From Oscillospiraceae bacterium (GTDB lineage Bacteria > Bacillota_A > Clostridia > Oscillospirales > Oscillospiraceae): 22,419 nucleotides of DNA. Positions 7,884 through 16,576 of this stretch are shown in pieces; position 1 is the first letter of the stretch, and every line of letters begins with the position of its first letter. Position numbers and translations under genes: made by a program. The notes beneath the pieces were generated by a model. That model did no database searches and had not been told where the DNA came from. It saw only the letters and a program-made list of their open reading frames with translations. The stretch covers positions 1-22,419 of the forward strand of contig JAFYLN010000151.1 in NCBI GenBank assembly GCA_017537045.1. The letters are read 5' to 3'.

Positions 7884-8795
7884 TTACAGATCCAGCGGAT
7901 GGCCGCGGAAATAATCCGGTGCTGCCATCCGTTTGCCACCCTCGGCCTGAAGCTGCTGAATCTCCACAGCGCCCTCGCCGCAGGCAATCACGAGGCCGGT
8001 CTTCGTCAGTCCCAGAACTTCACCGGGCTTACCCTTACCATCCACAATGCGGGTGGCATGAACCTTGAACTTCTGACCCTTCAGTTCCATGGTCGCAACC
8101 GGCCAGGGATGCAGGCCGCGGACATGGTTATGCACCTGCTGCGCCGTCTTGCTCCAGTCGATGGGACACATGGACTTATTCAACATGGGTGCAAAAGTTA
8201 CGTCATCCGGGCATTGGACACAGCCGCAGCATTTGTCACCGGATGCTGCACGCTTCAAAACATTGCTCAGCAGCTCTGCACCCAGAACAGCCAGCCGGTT
8301 CAGCAGTTCACCGGCGGTCTCATTTTCACCGATGCAGGTTTTTGCCACATCGATAACATCACCGGCATCCATTTCCCGCACCATATGCTGGGCGCTCACG
8401 CCGGTTTCTTTGCAGCCATCCAGCACTGCCCACTGATAGGGGGCACTGCCACGGTACTGGGGAAGCAGGCTGGCATGGATATTGATGCAGCCGCACTTCG
8501 GAATATCCAGCACCCGCTGGGGCAGAATGCGGCCATAGGCCACGACTGCAACAATGTCGGGGTTCAGTTCCCGCAGGGCATCCACATCCTCATCGGCACG
8601 GAAATTTTCCGGCTGGTAGACCGGGATGTTATTTGCAATGGCCACTTCCTTGACAGGGGAACAGACCATTTTCATGCCGCGGCCCTTGGGGCGGTCGGGC
8701 TGGGTATAGACACCGACAACTTCAAAGCCATCGGACAAAATCTTCTTTAAGCAGGTTGCCGCAATATCCGGCGTACCCATAAATACGACTCGCAT
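7884..8795 (-). CDS. fmt: Methionyl-tRNA formyltransferase
   Basis: Fmt formylates Met-tRNA for initiation, using 10-formyltetrahydrofolate. The product is 303 aa, close to the usual 310. The Rossmann start MRVVFMGTPDIAA, the folate-site motif NIHASLLPQYRGSAP (105-119) and the catalytic set N105, H107 and D143 are all present and match E. coli spacing within one residue. The C-terminal OB domain follows about residue 205. The ATG at 8795 has AAGGA 9 nt upstream. It lies 12 nt after def, whose product removes the formyl group later. Confidence 0.97.
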   Translation of the reverse strand: MRVVFMGTPDIAATCLKKILSDGFEVVGVYTQPDRPKGRGMKMVCSPVKEVAIANNIPVYQPENFRADEDVDALRELNPDIVAVVAYGRILPQRVLDIPKCGCINIHASLLPQYRGSAPYQWAVLDGCKETGVSAQHMVREMDAGDVIDVAKTCIGENETAGELLNRLAVLGAELLSNVLKRAASGDKCCGCVQCPDDVTFAPMLNKSMCPIDWSKTAQQVHNHVRGLHPWPVATMELKGQKFKVHATRIVDGKGKPGEVLGLTKTGLVIACGEGAVEIQQLQAEGGKRMAAPDYFRGHPLDL

Positions 8796-8807
8796 GAATT
8801 TCAGTCC

Positions 8808-9290
8808 TTACTCTTCAGATGCCAGTTCCTCTTCAGTCAGGAACCGGTCCATTTTTTCGGTATAGACGATACCATCCAGATGATCCAGCTCATGGCAGAA
8901 GCAGCGGGCGATCAGTTCCTCACCCTCATATTCATACCACTCACCGTTACGGTTCTGCGCACGCACCTTGGCATAGTTGGGACGGCGTACCAGACCGTAC
9001 TTGCCGGGAACACTCAGGCAGCCCTCGGGGCCGTACTGTTCACCGTCGGTTTCCACCATTTCGGGATTGACCAATTCAATGATGTCAGGCTCTTCCATGC
9101 CCACATCCACCAGAACCACCCGGCGCAGAATACCCACCTGCGGTGCAGCAAGGCCAACTCCGCCGGAATCGATCAGGGTCTCTGCCATGTCATCGAGCAG
9201 TTTATGCAGTTTGCTGTCAAAAGATGTAACCGGCTTGCACACCTTGTGCAGTGCGGGTTCCGCATCTGTTAAAATTTTACGAAGGCCCAT
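8808..9290 (-). CDS. def: Peptide deformylase
   Basis: Deformylase removes the formyl group from nascent peptides using a metal ion. It is 160 aa and has all three family motifs: GGVGLAAPQVG (43-53), EGCLSVPG (89-96, metal ligand C91) and CHELDHLDG (132-140, ligands H133 and H137, base E134). The length and motif spacing fit the short type 1 form. The ATG at 9290 has AGAGGG 6 nt upstream. It follows priA by 16 nt and precedes fmt by 12 nt. Confidence 0.97.
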   Translation of the reverse strand: MGLRKILTDAEPALHKVCKPVTSFDSKLHKLLDDMAETLIDSGGVGLAAPQVGILRRVVLVDVGMEEPDIIELVNPEMVETDGEQYGPEGCLSVPGKYGLVRRPNYAKVRAQNRNGEWYEYEGEELIARCFCHELDHLDGIVYTEKMDRFLTEEELASEE

Positions 9291-9306
9291 CGTTATCCCT
9301 CTTCTT

Positions 9307-11754
9307 TCATTCTAATCCGTTCACATCCACAAAGGCGGAAACCTTGCGGTTGAGCTTATCCTGACTGAACTGCCGCAGCAAGTGCGCAATTAGAAGCCGC
9401 AGATTGTTACTCATACGGCAGCGCAGGGTCAGCCTGTAACGGAAGTTGTAATTTATCTTTGGCACGGCGCAGGGTGCAGGACCCAGCACGGTGCAGATTT
9501 CCTGTTTGTAAGTTTCTTCTTTCAGGCAGGTGATCAGCGAATCCCGGAATTTGGCTGCACCGCGAAGCACCGCCGTTTCCTCTTCACCAATAAAGGTAAT
9601 GGCAGCCAGATCACCAAAGGGCGGATCATTCTGCACCTGGCGCAGCCTAATTTCCAGATCATAAAAGCTGTCATAATCCTGCTGTGCTGCCAGTTTGATC
9701 ACCTGATGCTCCGGTACCACGGTCTGGATAATGGCGCGTCCCGGCATATCGCCACGCCCCGCGCGGCCGACCACCTGTGTCAGCATATTGAAGGTGGTTT
9801 CCGCTGCGCGGTAGCTGCAGTTATACAGGCTCAGCTCCGCATCCATAACACCGACCAGCGTCACATCCGGTAAATTCAACCCCTTTGCCACCATCTGGGT
9901 GCCGATCAGCACCGGTGTCCGGTTCTTCTGGAACCGTTCCAGTATCTTCTCGTGGGTGTTGGTTGCACTGACGGTATCGGCATCCATCCGGTCACTTTCC
10001 AGCTCCGGGTACAGGTCAAGCAGCTCCTGCTGCACCTTCTGCGTGCCGGTGCCGATGGTCTTCAGGGGGCCGTCACAGCGGGGGCAGCGCCTGGGAACCG
10101 GTTGGGAAAAACCGCAGTAATGGCACATAAGCCGGTTATTGGCGCTGTGGTACGTCAACCGCACCGCACAGCGGGGACACTCCGGCGTTTCCCGGCAGTC
10201 CACGCATACCAGTGCGCGGCTGTTTCCACGGCGGTTCAATAAAATAATCGTCTGCTTGTTCAGCTCGTGGGCATCCAGAATCGCGTCCTGCAATTCATGG
10301 CTGAAGCACAGATCGTTGCCCTGTTTCAGTTCCTCGTGCATATCCACGATGGTCACATCCGGCAGCTTTCGCCCGCCGAAGCGGCGGTTCAGGGTATAGA
10401 GCCGGTAAATACCGGTTTTGGCCCGGTACATGGTTTCCACCGCAGGGGTGGCCGAGCCCAGCAGCACCAGTGCTTTTTCTTTGCTGCCCCGCCAGAGCGC
10501 TACTTCGCGGGCATCATAACGGGGAGAATTTTCAGATTTATAAGAATGTTCCTGTTCTTCATCCAGAATGATGAGTCCTAAATCTGCAGCAGGTGCAAAC
10601 ACTGCTGAGCGGGTTCCCACCACCACTTTCGCTTCGCCGCTGCGGACACGTTTCCACTGGTCATAGCGTTCCCCGGCAGAAAGGCTGGAATGCAGCACCG
10701 CCACAGTTTCCCCAAAATAGGCTGCCATAATACCCAGAAGCTGGGGAGTCAGCGCAATTTCCGGCACCAGCAGCAAGGCGCTCTTACCATCGTCTAAGCA
10801 TGCCTGAATCAGCTTAATATAGACCGAGGTTTTTCCCGAGCCAGTCACACCATAGAGCAGCGCAGCACCGGGTCTTTCTGTTTTACGCTGCACATTAAGA
10901 CCCTCAAATACCGCTGCTTGGTCTTCGTCAAGAATCAAGGCACCGTCCAGTTTGGCGGGTTTGATCTCCCGGCAGCGCAGAACAGGACGTTCCGACAAGG
11001 TGAGATAGCCCAGCTTTTCCAGACGGTTGACGGTTGCCATAGATGCACCTGTAAAGTAGCAAAGCTCCTTGACGGATACACATCCTACACTGCACATCAG
11101 TTCCAGCACAGAGCGCTGCATAGCAGCGGATCTGGGACGGCGCCGGGCATACTCCATAGCTTCCTCCGGAGAAGATGCAAGGGTGGCAATGCGCTCGGTC
11201 TTATCGCTTAGGCGGCGCAGGTGCTCTGCATGGGCTGTAACCCACTTTCTGCGGAGCAGATACTGCAGAGCGGCATGGAAGCTTTCTTCGTCAGTAACCA
11301 CCGTGCGCAGCTTTTCTTCCTCTGCCTGTCCGCCCAGCGCTTCCATCAATTCCAAAAGGGCGCGGGCATCGGCATTTTTTAGTGTCTTCTCTTTCCAAGT
11401 GAGATCCTCTGTCAGAGAAAAGGTCTCTCTGGTCTGAAACCAGAGGCCGGCAGGCAGCATGGCGCGGATGGCTTCGTAAAAGGTGCAGAAATACCGCTGC
11501 CGGATGAATGCTGCCAGACGGAGCATCAGCTCCGAAACGAGGGGTTCTTCATCCAACTGCTTCTCTACCGCTTTCAGACCATCGCTGCTGCCTTCTTCCA
11601 CGGTCAGTACAACGCCTTCACAGCGGCGGTTGCCCCGCCCGAACGGCACACTCACCCGCATACCGGGCTGCAAGGCCATATCTTCCGCAAAGGCATAGGA
11701 ATAGGGCTTGTCAATAGCAAAGTTCGCCGCGGATACAGCAATTTTTGCAACCAT
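9307..11754 (-). CDS. priA: Primosomal protein N' (replication restart helicase)
   Basis: PriA recognises stalled or repaired forks and reloads the replisome. The 815-aa protein has an N-terminal DNA-binding domain with the typical VPFGRGNRRCEGVV (36-49). The SF2 helicase core has Walker A GVTGSGKTS (302-310) and DEEQ (398-401). A zinc-binding insert contains eight cysteines (517, 520, 526, 529, 544, 547, 557, 560). The ATG at 11754 has AGGAGG 6 nt upstream. It is separated from rpoZ by 210 nt, the largest gap in this operon, at the place where Bacillus subtilis has coaBC. Confidence 0.96.
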   Translation of the reverse strand: MVAKIAVSAANFAIDKPYSYAFAEDMALQPGMRVSVPFGRGNRRCEGVVLTVEEGSSDGLKAVEKQLDEEPLVSELMLRLAAFIRQRYFCTFYEAIRAMLPAGLWFQTRETFSLTEDLTWKEKTLKNADARALLELMEALGGQAEEEKLRTVVTDEESFHAALQYLLRRKWVTAHAEHLRRLSDKTERIATLASSPEEAMEYARRRPRSAAMQRSVLELMCSVGCVSVKELCYFTGASMATVNRLEKLGYLTLSERPVLRCREIKPAKLDGALILDEDQAAVFEGLNVQRKTERPGAALLYGVTGSGKTSVYIKLIQACLDDGKSALLLVPEIALTPQLLGIMAAYFGETVAVLHSSLSAGERYDQWKRVRSGEAKVVVGTRSAVFAPAADLGLIILDEEQEHSYKSENSPRYDAREVALWRGSKEKALVLLGSATPAVETMYRAKTGIYRLYTLNRRFGGRKLPDVTIVDMHEELKQGNDLCFSHELQDAILDAHELNKQTIILLNRRGNSRALVCVDCRETPECPRCAVRLTYHSANNRLMCHYCGFSQPVPRRCPRCDGPLKTIGTGTQKVQQELLDLYPELESDRMDADTVSATNTHEKILERFQKNRTPVLIGTQMVAKGLNLPDVTLVGVMDAELSLYNCSYRAAETTFNMLTQVVGRAGRGDMPGRAIIQTVVPEHQVIKLAAQQDYDSFYDLEIRLRQVQNDPPFGDLAAITFIGEEETAVLRGAAKFRDSLITCLKEETYKQEICTVLGPAPCAVPKINYNFRYRLTLRCRMSNNLRLLIAHLLRQFSQDKLNRKVSAFVDVNGLE

Positions 11755-11964
11755 ACAGCCCCTCCTTCTTTTTATCCCACAATGTCATTGCCTGCGGCAA
11801 CTTCCGGAAATTGGTTGGCAGGCAGAGCTGGAGCGATTTTGGTGCAAATGCAGATGTGGAAGCCGCAGGAATACTTTGTGTATTTCAAGGCTTTCACACC
11901 GAACAGTTGCGGCAAAAGATCCCCGCTTCTGTCGGCAAACAGTTTGCGGATGTTGCCAAAAAAA
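11755..11964 (-). other. rpoZ-priA spacer with an open frame but no good start
   Basis: This gap is unusually large for the operon. On the minus strand one frame is open from inside the rpoZ end to a TAA at 11772-11774, roughly 75 codons, with residues such as SGDLLPQLFGVKALKYTKY and a Cys-rich stretch CGFHICICTK. It has no ATG, and the possible GTG or TTG starts lack a ribosome binding site. I do not recognise it. It may be a gene remnant or chance. There is no clear terminator or promoter. Confidence 0.3.
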
Positions 11965-12171
11965 TCAGTTTCTGTATTCGTCCTTGACGGTAGCAGTCAG
12001 CTTGCCCTCGGCAACCTCGCGGATGGCCAGAGTCACAGGCTTGTCAGACAGTTCTTCACCGAATGCTTCTGCCTCTTCGGAGATCACACGGGCGCGCTGT
12101 GCGACCACATTCACCAGCAGGTAGCGGCTGTCCACATTCTTCAGCATATCAGCAACAGGGGGGTAAAGCAT
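11965..12171 (-). CDS. rpoZ: DNA-directed RNA polymerase omega subunit
   Basis: Omega helps assemble RNA polymerase by clamping the beta-prime C-terminus. The product is 68 aa, typical for Firmicutes. It begins MLYPPVADMLKNVDSRYLLV and contains VVAQRARVISEEAE, the conserved A-R-x-I region that contacts beta-prime. I chose the ATG at 12171 because GGAGG lies 8 nt upstream; an in-frame TTG further upstream overlaps the binding site. It follows gmk by 18 nt, the standard remA-gmk-rpoZ order. Confidence 0.95.
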   Translation of the reverse strand: MLYPPVADMLKNVDSRYLLVNVVAQRARVISEEAEAFGEELSDKPVTLAIREVAEGKLTATVKDEYRN

Positions 12172-12189
12172 AGTAAGTTCCTCCAATAT

Positions 12190-12747
12190 TCAGTCTGCCT
12201 TTTCGGCAATGATTTTGAGTATTTCTTCTGCACAGGTTTCCACCTGTTCATTGACAACAACATAGTCATACTGCGCACTCTGTTCCATTTCCCACAGGGC
12301 ACGTTCCTGACGAATCTTCACCTGCTCGTCAGAGGTGTCACCGCGGCCGGTCAGACGGCGCATCAGCTCCTCCATGGAAGGCGCTGCAATAAAGATCAGC
12401 GTTGCATCCGGGCGGCGGCTGCGCACTGCAAATGCACCATTGGGTTCAATATCAAGGATCACGCTGCCCGTTTCCATTTTTTCATTGAGCTGTTCCTCGG
12501 GGGTGCCGTAGTAGTTACCCATATGGGCATCGTACTCAACAAACGCATTATGAGCAATCATATCCTCAAATTTCTCTTTAGATACAAAATAGTAGCTTTC
12601 GCCATCCACTTCGCCAGGACGGGGGGCTCTGGTGGTGGCAGAAACGGAGAATCGCAGATCATCACGCGCTGCCATCACATGGCTAAGTACCGTACTTTTG
12701 CCTACGCCGCTGGCACCGGAAATAATAAACAACTTTCCTTTGCTCAA
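12190..12747 (-). CDS. gmk: Guanylate kinase
   Basis: Gmk phosphorylates GMP to GDP, feeding GTP and (p)ppGpp pools. The 185-aa protein has the P-loop GASGVGKS (11-18), the GMP-binding [19 protein letters not shown] region (about 36-54), and [13 protein letters not shown]. The start is TTG at 12747: AGGAGG lies 7 nt upstream, and the TTG overlaps the remA stop in a TTGA arrangement. That implies coupled translation with remA. Confidence 0.96.
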   Translation of the reverse strand: MSKGKLFIISGASGVGKSTVLSHVMAARDDLRFSVSATTRAPRPGEVDGESYYFVSKEKFEDMIAHNAFVEYDAHMGNYYGTPEEQLNEKMETGSVILDIEPNGAFAVRSRRPDATLIFIAAPSMEELMRRLTGRGDTSDEQVKIRQERALWEMEQSAQYDYVVVNEQVETCAEEILKIIAEKAD

Positions 12748-13010
12748 AGTTCTTCCTCCTCGCAGTTTTCTTCCTGCTTATCCATCCATCGGGCATAGAT
12801 CGTTTCCGGAGAAATTGCGGAAAGGATCACATGATCTGTGTCCATCAGGATCACTGCTTTTGTCTTTCTTCCATAGGAGGCATCGATCAACATGGCGCGG
12901 TCTCTTGCCTCCTGAATTACACGCTTAATAGGCGCAGAATCCGGAGCCACAATGGTCAGAACCCGGTTTGCCGCCACCATACTGCCAAAGCCAATATTGA
13001 TCAGTTTCAT
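12744..13010 (-). CDS. remA: RemA-like extracellular matrix regulator (DUF370)
   Basis: RemA/YlzA proteins are small DNA-binding regulators that activate biofilm matrix and osmoprotection genes in Bacillus subtilis; their targets in Clostridia are less clear. The 88-aa product has the family start [20 protein letters not shown] and the block [19 protein letters not shown], then an acidic tail. The ATG at 13010 has AGAGG 6 nt upstream; an in-frame TTG two codons earlier is not needed. It overlaps gmk by 4 nt and lies 21 nt after yicC, the conserved Firmicutes arrangement. Confidence 0.93.
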   Translation of the reverse strand: MKLINIGFGSMVAANRVLTIVAPDSAPIKRVIQEARDRAMLIDASYGRKTKAVILMDTDHVILSAISPETIYARWMDKQEENCEEEEL

Positions 13011-13031
13011 AATCAACCTCTTGATGCCGGA

Positions 13032-13910
13032 TTATTCAATATTCTGGGTTTGCTCACGGATTTTTTCCAGTTCTGCCTTAATGTCCACCACAATTCTTGC
13101 CAGTCTCACATCGGTGCACTTGGAGCCGATGGTATTGGCTTCGCGGTTCATCTCCTGCAGCAGAAAGTCCAGCTTGCGGCCTACTGCACCGCCGCCGGAA
13201 AGCATGGTGTTCATCTGCTGCAGGTGGCTGCGCAGGCGGACGGTTTCCTCATCCACGGCGACCTTGTCTGCAAAGATAGCAGCCTCAGTCAGGATGCGGC
13301 TTTCGTCGATGTTGGTATTTGCCAGCACTTCCTTGAGTTTATTCTCAAGGCGGGTACGGTAATCGATGACGGTCTGGCCGTTGCCGGCTTCCACCTGTGC
13401 AACCAGCTCCAGAATGGTCTGGCCGCGGCTGCGCAGATCCTGATCCAGTGCTGTGCCCTCGGTGCAGCGCATGGCATCATACCCTGCCAGTGCCTTTTCC
13501 AGCACGCTCATAAGATCGGCCCTCAGCTGTGCTTCATCCACTTCGGGCTTTTCCACGGTGAACACATCATTCATGCGGGAAAGGGTGGAAACACTGATAT
13601 CATCCTTCACGCCGTAATCAGAAACCATCTGGCGCATGGCAGCCAGATAGCCCTCCACCACAGCCGCATTGAGGCTGATTCTCGTATCGTCCGCATTTTC
13701 GGACTTGACGGTGATGAACACATCCACCTTACCTCTGGACACGGAAGCCTTCACTGCCTGCTTGACAGCCTCTTCCGCAAAGGAAAGGCTGCGGGGCAGC
13801 TTCACGGTACAGTCCAGATAACGGTTGTTCACACTGCGCAGCTCCACGGTAAATTCACGGCCGTTTACCGTTTCCACAGCGCGGCCGTAGCCGGTCATAC
13901 TTTTAATCAA
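13032..13910 (-). CDS. yicC: YicC-family endoribonuclease
   Basis: YicC/YloC proteins are endoribonucleases involved in RNA turnover, and the gene is commonly next to remA-gmk. The protein is 292 aa, as expected. It begins MIKSMTGYGRAVE and has VELRSVNNRYLD in the N-terminal domain. The C-terminal block KLDFLLQEMNREANTIGSK is the family hallmark. The start is TTG at 13910, with AAAGGAG 9 nt upstream. The internal ATG at 13898 would be too far from that site and would lose conserved residues. Confidence 0.95.
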   Translation of the reverse strand: MIKSMTGYGRAVETVNGREFTVELRSVNNRYLDCTVKLPRSLSFAEEAVKQAVKASVSRGKVDVFITVKSENADDTRISLNAAVVEGYLAAMRQMVSDYGVKDDISVSTLSRMNDVFTVEKPEVDEAQLRADLMSVLEKALAGYDAMRCTEGTALDQDLRSRGQTILELVAQVEAGNGQTVIDYRTRLENKLKEVLANTNIDESRILTEAAIFADKVAVDEETVRLRSHLQQMNTMLSGGGAVGRKLDFLLQEMNREANTIGSKCTDVRLARIVVDIKAELEKIREQTQNIE

Positions 13911-13928
13911 CTTGCATTTCTCCTTTGT

Positions 13929-14351
13929 TCAGGAATTCAGAAAGGATTTTTCGACAAATCCAGTAATGGTATAGATCGTTTTATCCGCTTTTCCGAGCCT
14001 GCGGTCATAAACGACTGTCAGCACAATGCTGGCCGCGAAGGCCAGGCAGCCCATCAGCGCGCCTTTCTGCCAGAGTGTATCGCCCACAAAATATCCCACA
14101 AAGAACAGCAGCATCGGCAGCATATACAGCACAGCAGCAGCCTTCAGCACCGGGCCGGTTTCCGATTCCAGCTTTACCAGATCACCCCGGCGGGCACCGA
14201 TGGGATTTTTCACCTTCAGCAGGATGGTCTCCTTTGCCGCACCGCAGCCACTGCACTTATGGCAGTCTCCGCTGCAGGCACTCTCACGCACATGCATAAC
14301 CAGTGCCGTGCCGTCTTCAAAGGTTTCCCTTACAAGAACCCGCTGCTCCAT
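13929..14351 (-). CDS. SoxR-reducing/RseC-MucC family membrane protein
   Basis: RseC/MucC family members are small inner-membrane proteins linked to redox control (SoxR reduction, Rnf complexes) in Proteobacteria; the role in Clostridia is unproven. The 140-aa product has a cysteine cluster C26, C30, C33 and C36, a small beta region with GARRGDLVKLE (52-62), and two membrane helices (about 70-90 and 97-116). The ATG at 14351 overlaps the cdaR stop by one base (TGATG), with GGAGG 7 nt upstream. The cysteines suggest metal or disulfide chemistry at the membrane face. Confidence 0.85.
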   Translation of the reverse strand: MEQRVLVRETFEDGTALVMHVRESACSGDCHKCSGCGAAKETILLKVKNPIGARRGDLVKLESETGPVLKAAAVLYMLPMLLFFVGYFVGDTLWQKGALMGCLAFAASIVLTVVYDRRLGKADKTIYTITGFVEKSFLNS

Positions 14352-15589
14352 CAGGTAGCCTCCGCTTCTTTCAGCGTCACGGAAACCGTTGGCGTACCGA
14401 CTGCACCGATCATTCCCTCGGTATCACTGCGGATAGTAAGCACCGCCTTGACCGTAGTCGCACCGACTTCCTTACCGGTCAGATCTACAGTGACCACAAT
14501 ATCTTCCGGCTTGGTCTGGTTGATCTTCGCTGTGGGACCGCGGAGCGTAACCTTCACGACTTCACTCATCAGCTCACAGGTCAATCCTTCAGGCACATTG
14601 ATGACCGTGATGTTTTCCGTCGTAAACTCCTTAATGCTCAGTCCCACAAAGCGGATATCCGCAGTTGCTTCCGTGATACCGGTCAGGTTGGTGACACCCT
14701 CAGGCAGATTGATGGGGAAGGTCATCTGGGTATTTTCGGTCTGTTCGGCAAAATTCACAGTTCCCAGCACGATTTCCTTCAGGTCATCAAGAACTGCCTC
14801 GCTGCCGGACACACGGATGCTGGAAGGCTTGAGTTCATAGCGCGTATAGCCCTCAGTGGCACCGCCGCCATAAATTACATTCAGCCGCAGAGGCACTTCC
14901 TGATAACGCTGGATCTTCACATCCAGATGGACTTCCGCCACATCCGTGGTGATCATCTCCACGTCTACAGGATTTCCCTCCCGATCGCAGAGGGTATAGC
15001 GGTAGCTTTCGCTGAGAGATTCCGTGCGGTCTTCCAGATTGATGTCGATTCTTGCTTCCTCAATCTGTTCCACCACAGAAGCAGGGCCCTTGATATTGAC
15101 TGCAGGGTAATCCAGCACGATATTCTCGGTATCTGCAATAAAACCTTCCGGTACAGCGCCGGCAAAGGCCACCTTGACCGGAATTTCCTTGGTCAGGCGT
15201 TTCTCAACTGTCAGCTTGACACTGGCAGGATTGCGGCTTTCCACCGTGATCGCACCGGACGGTACATCGGGAGGATAGGCCGGTGTATAGGATAAATATG
15301 CCGTTCCTGCTTCGTAGACCTTGGTCAGATCCACTTTCAAGGTTATGTTGGAACTATTCAGCTTGTTCAGATCGGAACGGTTGCCCGATACCGCCAGGTC
15401 TACCGTCGTATCCATACCGTCTGTGATCATCAGGTTTCTGTTTTCAAGCAGCCATGTTTCACTTTCAAAAACCACCGGAATATTCTCAATGGTCGTTTTG
15501 GAGCCGGGGCTGACCGTGGTGATGACATACAGCCACAGTCCGGCAGCCACCAGAACTGACAGAAGCAGGGACCAGAATTTACTTTTCAT
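14351..15589 (-). CDS. cdaR: CdaR (YbbR-domain) regulator of c-di-AMP synthesis
   Basis: CdaR is a membrane-anchored extracytoplasmic protein that binds and modulates the diadenylate cyclase CdaA. It is 412 aa. One N-terminal membrane helix (about 5-25) is followed by beta-rich repeats of about 75-80 residues, recognisable by recurring P-V-x-V/L-N-V and ...VxGP/VSG... patterns (for example NIKGPASVVEQIEEA and RVSGSEAVLDDLKEI). I infer four YbbR repeats. The ATG at 15589 overlaps cdaA by 11 nt, with GGAGG upstream. This cdaA-cdaR pairing is near universal in Firmicutes; the frequent third partner, glmM, is absent here. Confidence 0.94.
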   Translation of the reverse strand: MKSKFWSLLLSVLVAAGLWLYVITTVSPGSKTTIENIPVVFESETWLLENRNLMITDGMDTTVDLAVSGNRSDLNKLNSSNITLKVDLTKVYEAGTAYLSYTPAYPPDVPSGAITVESRNPASVKLTVEKRLTKEIPVKVAFAGAVPEGFIADTENIVLDYPAVNIKGPASVVEQIEEARIDINLEDRTESLSESYRYTLCDREGNPVDVEMITTDVAEVHLDVKIQRYQEVPLRLNVIYGGGATEGYTRYELKPSSIRVSGSEAVLDDLKEIVLGTVNFAEQTENTQMTFPINLPEGVTNLTGITEATADIRFVGLSIKEFTTENITVINVPEGLTCELMSEVVKVTLRGPTAKINQTKPEDIVVTVDLTGKEVGATTVKAVLTIRSDTEGMIGAVGTPTVSVTLKEAEAT

Positions 15590-16448
15590 TTTTCTGCGCC
15601 TCCTTCTCCGTTTTCAGGAACTTATCCATCAGCCGCACCAGCACATTGCCTTCCTCCCTGTTCTGCTCCGGAGCCAGTTCGTTGCGCAGCAGCCGTTCCA
15701 ACGTCTGAGGTGCCAGATGGCGTTTGAGCATACCGCCCACTGCCACGGAAATGGTGCCGGTCTCCTCGGAAACGATTACGACGACGGCATCGGAAGATTC
15801 ACTCATACCCACGCCGGCACGGTGGCGGGTACCCAGATCGGCACTCAGACGGCTGCTTTCAGACAGGGGCAGCACACAACCTGCAGCAGCGATCTGGCCG
15901 TCACGGATAATCATAGCACCGTCATGCAGTGCGGCCTTGGGGAAAAAGATATTGCGGATCAGCTGCTCGGACACCTGGCCATTGATTCTGGTGCCGGTAT
16001 TGAAGTATTCCTCCAGCCGGGCTTCCCGGGCAAATACGATCAGGGCACCTACCTTTTCACGGCTCATGGTTTCACAGGCCATGACCGTCTGGGTAATGAT
16101 GGTATCGATTTCCTGCACCGGTTTGTTGGTGCCCAGCAGGCTGCGCAGACGGACACTGCCCAGCCGGTCCAGCACACGGCGCAGTTCCGGCTGGAACAAA
16201 ATGACCACTGCCAGAAAACCGACAGACAGGAACTGGTTCAGAATCCAGCTGATCGTATAGATCTCTGCCACATCGACCAGCCACACCACGACCAGAATAC
16301 CGCCAATGGCACCGGCAATTCGTTTGGTGCTGGGGGTCCGGATAAAGGGCAGCAGCTTATAAATCAAAAAAGCCACCAGTGCGATGTCGACATAGTCCTG
16401 CCACCGCATCTTTGTGAACTGTTGGAATATATCCTGTATCACATTCAT
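15579..16448 (-). CDS. cdaA: Diadenylate cyclase CdaA (c-di-AMP synthase)
   Basis: CdaA makes the essential messenger c-di-AMP from two ATP, controlling potassium and osmolyte balance and wall homeostasis. The product is 289 aa from the ATG at 16448. Three membrane helices (about 19-38, 43-61, 66-86) precede the DAC domain. Its catalytic motifs DGA (176-178, in ALHDGAMII) and RHR (208-210, in GTRHRAG) are intact. AAGGA lies about 5 nt upstream. A longer in-frame extension is open, but it would pass through the promoter region and is not family-like. This is the first gene of the long operon. Confidence 0.96.
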   Translation of the reverse strand: MNVIQDIFQQFTKMRWQDYVDIALVAFLIYKLLPFIRTPSTKRIAGAIGGILVVVWLVDVAEIYTISWILNQFLSVGFLAVVILFQPELRRVLDRLGSVRLRSLLGTNKPVQEIDTIITQTVMACETMSREKVGALIVFAREARLEEYFNTGTRINGQVSEQLIRNIFFPKAALHDGAMIIRDGQIAAAGCVLPLSESSRLSADLGTRHRAGVGMSESSDAVVVIVSEETGTISVAVGGMLKRHLAPQTLERLLRNELAPEQNREEGNVLVRLMDKFLKTEKEAQKNEK

Positions 16449-16527
16449 AACTGTCCTTGCTCCGTTTCTATGTGGTCTTAAAAATTGTGCGCACTCCGCT
16501 ATGGTACACTTACCTATTATCCGTTCT

Positions 16528-16556
16528 ATTATAGCGGATTGGAAGAGGGATGGCAA
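16528..16556 (-). promoter_or_regulatory. Promoter of the cdaA operon
   Basis: The minus strand reads TTGCCA (16551-16556), a 17-nt spacer and a perfect TATAAT (16528-16533). Transcription would begin near 16521, giving a leader of about 70 nt. It sits just after the cysteine-desulfurase-like gene. Downstream genes follow closely as far as the terminator at 1556-1588. Confidence 0.8.
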
Positions 16557-16576
16557 TAGATAAACTGTAAAAAAAT

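Noticed and set aside
7383..8750. 455-codon open frame on the plus strand
   Set aside because: It is antisense to rsmB and fmt, which have intact catalytic motifs; there is no ribosome binding site or family signature.
12831..14840. 669-codon open frame on the plus strand
   Set aside because: It is antisense to remA, yicC, the RseC-like gene and cdaR, all clear families. Its protein is low-complexity His/Gln/Ala-rich, as expected from reading GC-rich genes backwards.
16449..16556. N-terminal extension of cdaA
   Set aside because: It would run through the -10 and -35 elements and leader; the ATG at 16448 gives a normal CdaA with its first membrane helix at about residue 19.
16557..16576. Terminator between the desulfurase gene and cdaA
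   Set aside because: Only a 5-bp AT stem (GTAAA/TTTAC) within the T-run is present; it is too weak to call.
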